Shown: in pieces, positions 62,446 to 64,000 of the stretch
Layout: each line of letters opens with the position of its first letter
How positions within the stretch are numbered: position 1 is the stretch's first letter
DNA from: a candidate division WOR-3 bacterium
GTDB taxonomy: Bacteria > Hydrothermota > Hydrothermia > Hydrothermales > JAJRUZ01
Length of the DNA stretch: 64,000 nucleotides
Assembly (NCBI GenBank): GCA_039803925.1
Contig: JBDRZL010000002.1
Span: forward strand, 1-64,000
Reading direction: 5' to 3'
Position numbers and translations under genes: made by a program
The notes under the pieces: generated by a model
Databases searched by the model: none
The model's input: only the letters and a program-made list of their open reading frames with translations
What the model was told of the DNA's origin: nothing

Positions 62446-63162
62446 TTAAAGGGAAAGTGTAAAGGTAATTTTTGAGAAAATACCCAATAAAAGTAAAATA
62501 CCCAGGGCAAAAAGAAAAAGACCAGCTATAATTTCAACCTTTCTTAAATGTTTTTTAAATTTTAAAAACATTGCAAAAAAGAGATTGATAAAAAGACCTG
62601 AAATTATAAAAGGAATAGCAAGACCAAGGGAATAGAAGGCTAAAAGAAAAGTTCCTTTTAGAGGAGAAGCTGAAGTGGCTGCAAGAGCGAGTATTGCAGA
62701 AAGAATCGGACCAATACAGGGAGTCCATCCAAAACCAAATCCAAATCCAACAAGAAAAGACCTTAAAAAGGGTAGACTTGATTGGACTGGATTTAATTTT
62801 TTTTCCACATCAAGAAACTTAAATCTCAATATTCCTGTAAGATGTAAAGAAAGAATAATTATAAAAATTCCCGCTACTTTTTCCAGAATAAATTTTTTTT
62901 CAATAAAAAAAGATCCAATAAGAGATGAAGCAAATCCAAGGAATAAAAAAATTGTTGAAAAACCAAAAACAAAAAGAAGGGAATGAATTAAAATACCAAA
63001 AGAAAAAGAATTACTACTTTTTAATTCCTCAATAGATGCACCTGTTATATAGGATATATAGGCAGGAATTAAAGGCAATATACAAGGTGAAAGAAAAGAT
63101 AAAAATCCTCCGAAAAAAGCTGTTAATATTGAAGGTGTTTCCACAAGTAATAATAACCTCAT
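62446..63162 (-). CDS. ccdA: Cytochrome c biogenesis protein CcdA
   Basis: 238 aa with about 6 membrane segments. Reactive cysteines Cys27 in LSPCILP and Cys149 in WTPCIGP. It passes reducing power across the membrane to periplasmic thioredoxin-like proteins that keep apocytochrome cysteines reduced, in line with the multiheme cytochrome at 4495. Divergent from valS; AT-rich start with no ribosome site. Confidence 0.92.
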   Translation of the reverse strand: MRLLLLVETPSILTAFFGGFLSFLSPCILPLIPAYISYITGASIEELKSSNSFSFGILIHSLLFVFGFSTIFLFLGFASSLIGSFFIEKKFILEKVAGIFIIILSLHLTGILRFKFLDVEKKLNPVQSSLPFLRSFLVGFGFGFGWTPCIGPILSAILALAATSASPLKGTFLLAFYSLGLAIPFIISGLFINLFFAMFLKFKKHLRKVEIIAGLFLFALGILLLLGIFSKITFTLSL

Positions 63163-63173
63163 AGAATATTAAT

Positions 63174-63203
63174 TTGCAAGGGCTTTTTAAAAGTATTTAT
63201 AAT
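63174..63203 (+). promoter_or_regulatory. valS promoter, predicted leaderless transcript
   Basis: TTGCAA (63174-63179), 18-bp spacer, TATAAT (63198-63203), then 7 nt to the ATG at 63211. There is no ribosome site between. Confidence 0.6.
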
Positions 63204-63210
63204 AAAATCT

Positions 63211-64000
63211 ATGGAAATAGCCAAAAAATACAATCCAAAAGAGGTTGAACCCAAATGGGAGAAATTCTGGACTGAAAAAAATCTATACCAGGCTGGAAAA
63301 GATAAAAATAAAAAGCCCTATGTTATAATGATGCCTCCTCCCAATGTCACAGGAATGTTACATATGGGTCATGTACTGAATAATACTTTACAAGATATCT
63401 ATGCAAGGTATATGAGAATGAAAGGATACGATGTTTTATGGCTCCCTGGTGTTGATCATGCTGGTATTGCAACCCAGAATGTAGTTGAAAAGGAATTGGC
63501 AAAAGAAGGAAAAACAAGATTTGAGCTGGGAAGAGAAAAATTTGTAGAAAGAGTATATGAATGGAAGAAAAAGTACGAAGAAATTATTAAATCTCAACTT
63601 AGAAGACTTGGCTGTTCCTGTGACTGGACAAGGTACAGATTCACAATGGATAAAATCATGTCAAAAGCTGTTCTTGAAGCCTTTGTTAAACTTTATAAAA
63701 AGGGACTAATCTACAGGGGTAAATATATTGTTAATTTCTGTCCAAGATGTGAAACCACTTTATCAGATGAAGAAGTAGAAAGAGAAGAAGTAAATGGAAA
63801 ACTTTATTACATAAAATATCCACTTGAGGAAAAAGGTAAATTTGTTACTCTCGCAACAACAAGACCTGAAACCATGCTTGGAGATACAGCAGTTGCTGTT
63901 CATCCAGAGGATAAAAGATATAAGGACTTTGTGGGAAAATATGCAATCTTACCCTTTATTGGAAGAAAACTAAAAATAATAGAAGATGAATCAGTGGACC
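63211..64000 (+). CDS. valS: Valyl-tRNA synthetase (N-terminal part, cut by window edge)
   Basis: 263 codons are visible and the gene runs off the right edge. PPPNVTGMLHMGH contains the class I HIGH-type motif HMGH (51-54). Further signatures are LWLPGVDHAGIATQ, FCPRCETTLSDEEVE of the zinc-like insert, and the editing-domain start TLATTRPETMLGDTAVAVHP. GVDHAGIATQ and the CP1 sequence favour ValRS over IleRS or LeuRS. Confidence 0.95.
   Translation, partial: MEIAKKYNPKEVEPKWEKFWTEKNLYQAGKDKNKKPYVIMMPPPNVTGMLHMGHVLNNTLQDIYARYMRMKGYDVLWLPGVDHAGIATQNVVEKELAKEGKTRFELGREKFVERVYEWKKKYEEIIKSQLRRLGCSCDWTRYRFTMDKIMSKAVLEAFVKLYKKGLIYRGKYIVNFCPRCETTLSDEEVEREEVNGKLYYIKYPLEEKGKFVTLATTRPETMLGDTAVAVHPEDKRYKDFVGKYAILPFIGRKLKIIEDESVD

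Noticed and set aside
1-64000. Mobile elements, prophage, rRNA or restriction/defence islands
   Set aside because: No transposase, integrase, terminal repeats, phage genes, rRNA segments or recognised defence genes were seen; gene content is chromosomal housekeeping and envelope throughout.

Overview
The window is a low-GC, gene-dense bacterial chromosome segment with almost no intergenic DNA; no gap exceeds about 160 bp. Gene content and style fit a thermophilic or anaerobic FCB-group bacterium of the WOR-3/Stahlbacteria/Hydrothermae kind. The indicators are two GWxTD-domain proteins, T9SS-like C-terminal tails on secreted proteins, a large multiheme cytochrome c, an adenosylcobalamin-dependent ribonucleotide reductase, an archaeal-type nicotinate phosphoribosyltransferase, DUF763, and AGA/ATA-rich codon use. 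This placement is inference; there is no rRNA gene in the window. No IS element, prophage, tRNA or CRISPR array was seen.

Layout. 1-3.4 kb (- strand): an Lrp/AsnC-type effector-domain protein (cut by the edge), a TIGR01777 epimerase and two MFS transporters. 3.4-7.0 kb (+): a secreted beta-propeller protein, a cytochrome with 14 possible haem sites and a methyltransferase. 7.0-9.9 kb (-): a HypE/PurM-like protein, rsmB and lipB. 10.0-15.5 kb (+): a secreted subtilase and a secreted M14 carboxypeptidase. 15.5-23 kb: a small lipoprotein (-), then (+) an FAD reductase, an envelope protein, ahcY, nrdJ and pncB. 23-27 kb: an isoaspartyl peptidase/asparaginase, rsmG, and an SOS-like module (XRE-S24 repressor diverging from a UmuD'-like gene and umuC across two palindromic operators). 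27-52.8 kb: about 25 kb of uninterrupted minus-strand genes. Read in the direction of transcription these are two thiolases, two DUF35 proteins, hslU, amrB, an MCP/substrate-binding-protein fusion, DUF763, dtd, an acyl-CoA carboxyltransferase, then grpE-dnaK-dnaJ-rsmE-hit-rpsU-mutS2-dnaG-rpoD, a glycosyltransferase, an acyl-CoA synthetase, an OmpA-type protein and a site-2 protease. In effect the heat-shock operon runs straight into the macromolecular-synthesis operon. 52.8-64 kb: comF (-), a LutA and a LutB-LutC fusion (+), a DUF1571 protein (-), fumarase beta and DUF72 (+), scpB, murJ, two GWxTD proteins, a small membrane protein and ccdA (-), and the start of valS (+).

Two expression signals stand out. 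(1) A short element, GG-T(T/C)CNANY-CC, recurs ten times on the coding strand 21-36 nt before a start codon. It precedes the genes for rpsU, dnaK, rpoD, nrdJ, both secreted proteases, a thiolase, DUF1571, fumarase beta and a membrane protein. It looks like a minimal tRNA T-arm (7-nt T-loop closed by G-C pairs). In the best cases it lies 9-11 nt after a -10 box, that is at the mRNA 5' end. (2) Other genes have a good -35/-10 promoter whose -10 box ends only 5-7 nt before the start codon (lipB, grpE, the S24 repressor, the UmuD' gene, valS), so their mRNAs should be leaderless. The UmuD' gene itself is unusual: it starts almost at the normal UmuD cleavage point and lacks both catalytic residues, so it appears to encode a pre-processed polymerase V accessory subunit.
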